DNA of 15,431 bases. Origin: Chloroflexota bacterium. Its GTDB lineage: Bacteria > Chloroflexota > Chloroflexia > Thermomicrobiales > UBA6265. Both the position numbers and the translations under genes were made by a program. This document shows positions 13,817 to 15,431 of the stretch, piece after piece. The notes beneath the pieces are model-generated. The model did not search any database. It saw nothing but the letters and a program-made list of their open reading frames with translations, and was not told where the DNA came from. The stretch is taken from contig JAFAEA010000019.1 in NCBI GenBank assembly GCA_023424355.1, positions 1 to 15,431 of the forward strand, read 5' to 3'. How positions within the stretch are numbered: position 1 is the first letter of the stretch; each line of letters opens with the position of its first letter.

Positions 13817-14959
13817 ATGAATTATGAAACATTTGCCCTCGAGCGCTGGATGACTCGGTGGGAACTTGAAGTAACCCACGATATCTGCGAAAGCGGTATC
13901 AAGCCACTGTCGCTCAGGGAAGTATTTTCTCTTCTGCCGAAGGATACTGCGGATACGTTGCGTGAGAAAATCGAGACTGTGCCACTCGGTTACAGCGAAG
14001 CCCGTGGAACCATCGGACTGCGAACTGCGCTGGCGGATACTTACCAGAACACATCCGCAGATGAAATTCTGGTTACCACTGGTGCAATTGAGGCGAACTT
14101 CCTGCTCTTCAATGTGCTGGTTCAGTCTGGCGATCACGTTGTCGTGGTCGATCCCGCATATCAGCAGCTGCAAAGCGTGCCGAAAGCATTGGGAGCCGAA
14201 GTTGATCTGCTCAGCGTGGTTCACAAAGATGGTAACTACTACGACCTGGATGAACTCCGGGCGCTGGTGACTCCCAACACGCGCCTCATTGTGATCAATA
14301 CCCCTCACAATCCGACCGGTACGATGCTTTCGGATGATGACCTCAATCAGGTGATTGAGATTGCACGTGAGAACGATGCCTGGATTCTATGCGATGAGGC
14401 GTATCGCTGGATCGAGCATCCGGGCGGCGAATCAATTCCCGCGCCCATGCGCGGTCGATATGAAAAGGGAATCAGTGTGGGCACCGTGAGCAAGCCGTTC
14501 GGTGTTCCGGGGTTGCGCATCGGATGGTTCGCGGCGCCGGCAGAAATCGTGCAGGCAGCGTGGGGAGTTCGGGACTATGTCAGTCTCAGCCCAGCCAAAT
14601 TGAGCGACATCATCACCACCGAAATCATCACCCTCAGGGATGCGATCTTCGCTCGAAACAGCGCGATCATCGGCGAGAACATGCAAACCGCCAACGCCTG
14701 GTTCGCTGACAATAGTGATCTGGTGAGTTGGGTTCCGCCGCGCGCAGGACTGCTGGCGATGATGAAGTACTCGGCCGACATCGATTCCACGACATTGGCG
14801 GATCGCCTGGCAGGCGAAGCCGGCGTGATGCTGGCGCCGGGCGATGCCTTTGGCATGCCTGGCACCCTTCGAATCGGTGTTGGGCAGGATCCACAGATCT
14901 TCCGGGAAGGGCTCGAGCGCACATCTGCGTTCTTGCGGTCTGTTCGCATCAACTCGTAG
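13817..14959 (+). CDS. Class I/II PLP-dependent aminotransferase
   Basis: This 380-residue fold-type I enzyme has VTTGAIEANFLLF near the cofactor phosphate, NTPHNPTGTM (161-170), LCDEAYRWIE with Asp193, and VGTVSKPFGVPGLRIGW with the Schiff-base Lys226 and Arg234. TLRIGVGQ has Arg352 for the substrate carboxylate. The N-terminus MNYETFALERWMTRWE resembles a subgroup of unassigned aminotransferases related to capreomycidine synthase and other amino-acid aminotransferases; I cannot name the substrate. It is not HisC (already present) and lacks the HisC N-terminal motif. ATG 13817 is 4 bases after the permease stop, with GAGG about 13 bases upstream, a weak site that may rely on coupling. A permease plus transaminase operon suggests uptake or export and conversion of an amino-acid-like compound; this is inference. 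Confidence 0.92.
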   Translation: MNYETFALERWMTRWELEVTHDICESGIKPLSLREVFSLLPKDTADTLREKIETVPLGYSEARGTIGLRTALADTYQNTSADEILVTTGAIEANFLLFNVLVQSGDHVVVVDPAYQQLQSVPKALGAEVDLLSVVHKDGNYYDLDELRALVTPNTRLIVINTPHNPTGTMLSDDDLNQVIEIARENDAWILCDEAYRWIEHPGGESIPAPMRGRYEKGISVGTVSKPFGVPGLRIGWFAAPAEIVQAAWGVRDYVSLSPAKLSDIITTEIITLRDAIFARNSAIIGENMQTANAWFADNSDLVSWVPPRAGLLAMMKYSADIDSTTLADRLAGEAGVMLAPGDAFGMPGTLRIGVGQDPQIFREGLERTSAFLRSVRINS

Positions 14960-15010
14960 TGGCGATGCTACATCTCCGCCCCGGTGGAGGACTCACAGGG
15001 CCTCCACTAC
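14956..15010 (+). other. Competing stems after the aminotransferase
   Basis: GTGGAGG (14984-14990) pairs with CCTCCAC (15001-15007) across a 10-base loop. GTAGTGG (14956-14962, overlapping the stop codon) could instead pair with CCACTAC (15004-15010). The two stems share CCAC and exclude each other. No U-tract follows. They may be a plus-strand terminator region or chance. The rest of the gap to 15064 is the next terminator. Confidence 0.35.
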
Positions 15011-15054
15011 GACAATAAAAAATCGGGGCCGGATCATTGGATCCGGCCCCGATT
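15011..15054 (-). terminator. Strong intrinsic terminator of the aldehyde dehydrogenase gene
   Basis: AATCGGGGCCGGATC (15021-15035), loop ATTG, and GATCCGGCCCCGATT (15040-15054) give a perfect 15-bp GC-rich stem. On the minus strand it is followed by a T-run (15022-15017, TTTTTT). It lies 10 bases after the minus-strand stop at 15065, the textbook arrangement. The plus strand has no U-tract after the stem, so it is one-way. Confidence 0.92.
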
Positions 15055-15064
15055 GGTCTATCGA

Positions 15065-15431
15065 TTACTCGTCCACAACCACTGTACGGCTCTGTTCGCG
15101 CACGAACAGGCTTGGATAGTACGGACCGAGCGCGCCCTTGCCGGAGGAGCCGCTGCCCTTCCAGCCGCTGAAGGAGTTGCTTCCCGGCCAGGCACCGGTG
15201 GTCGCCCCACCCTTGCGGTTGGCGTACACCACACCGGCCTCGATGTTATCGAAGAAGTACTCGATCTCGTCCTTATCCTCAGTGAAGATACCGGCGGTGA
15301 GACCATATTCAACATCGTTGGCTTCCTTCACTGCCTGCTCAAGGGACTCCACTGGAGCCACAGTGATGAATGGCAGGAAAAGTTCGCGCTTGAAGAGCTC
15401 GTTATTAAGCGGCAGGCCATCCACGATGGTC
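15065..15431 (-). CDS. Aldehyde dehydrogenase, C-terminal end (5' end outside window)
   Basis: About 121 C-terminal residues are visible in one open frame reaching the window edge. ELFLPFITVAPVESLEQAVKEAN is the conserved C-terminal part of the aldehyde dehydrogenase fold, and EYGLTAGIFTED and GVVYANRKGGATTGAWPG give the family pattern. The GWKGSGSSGKGALGPYYP and LFVREQSRT segments resemble NAD-dependent 1-pyrroline-5-carboxylate dehydrogenases of the proline or glutamate pathway. The catalytic Cys and Glu are outside the window, so substrate assignment is tentative. The stop TAA is at 15065-15067 and the terminator follows directly. The gene runs convergently toward the aminotransferase. Confidence 0.9.
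   Translation of the reverse strand, partial: TIVDGLPLNNELFKRELFLPFITVAPVESLEQAVKEANDVEYGLTAGIFTEDKDEIEYFFDNIEAGVVYANRKGGATTGAWPGSNSFSGWKGSGSSGKGALGPYYPSLFVREQSRTVVVDE

Noticed and set aside
1..15431. tRNA, rRNA, CRISPR array, insertion sequence, phage or integrase
   Set aside because: No cloverleaf, no direct repeat array, and no transposase or integrase motif was found by reading both strands; the gene content is ordinary chromosomal.

Overview
The window is bacterial chromosome, moderately GC-rich by eye, with tightly packed genes, Shine-Dalgarno (SD) led starts and frequent GTG/TTG starts. I see no tRNA, rRNA, CRISPR array, insertion sequence or phage gene. The long-form HisG, the his gene order and the style of the aldehyde dehydrogenase and aminotransferase suggest a non-proteobacterial lineage. 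My best guess is Chloroflexota (Thermomicrobia-like), but this is an impression from protein style and was not tested.

Layout. (1) Positions 1-2380, minus strand: an apparent operon of a MerR/BmrR-type regulator, a transglutaminase-like protein and an MFS transporter cut by the window edge. It is preceded by a textbook MerR-type promoter with a 19-bp spacer and a perfect 7-3-7 dyad. (2) 2377-3900, minus: a ComM/YifB AAA+ ATPase. (3) 4033-4458, plus: a small DUF983 membrane protein, divergent from comM. (4) 4554-10163, plus: the histidine operon hisG-hisC-hisB-hisH-hisA-hisF-hisI, with overlapping or nearly touching genes. hisD and a canonical hisE are absent. (5) 10136-12300, minus: a coupled pair made of a WbaP/WcaJ-like polyprenyl-phosphate sugar transferase and a short Wzz-like protein, convergent with and overlapping the end of the his operon. 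(6) 12418-14959, plus: an MFS-like permease and a class I/II PLP aminotransferase, divergent from the sugar transferase. (7) 15065-15431, minus: the C-terminal end of an aldehyde dehydrogenase, closed by a strong intrinsic terminator.

How the genes work together. HisG, HisI, HisA, HisH/HisF, HisB and HisC cover the route from PRPP and ATP to histidinol phosphate. The pyrophosphohydrolase step (HisE) would have to be done by the divergent C-terminal half of the HisI protein or by a gene elsewhere, and histidinol dehydrogenase must be elsewhere. The MerR operon looks like a drug- or ligand-responsive efflux unit with an unusual transglutaminase-like passenger. The sugar transferase and Wzz-like protein are an initiation and chain-length module for surface polysaccharide, without the rest of a polysaccharide locus.

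The points I find most unusual are: the HisI domain, where two of the three metal-site Asp positions are Asn and the KGE position is Gly; its fused divergent HisE/MazG-like tail; several perfect hairpins without U-tracts at gene boundaries (551-583, 10165-10204); and a palindrome at the -35 position of two divergent promoters (12352-12361). I do not see a clear new multi-gene defence or mobile system.
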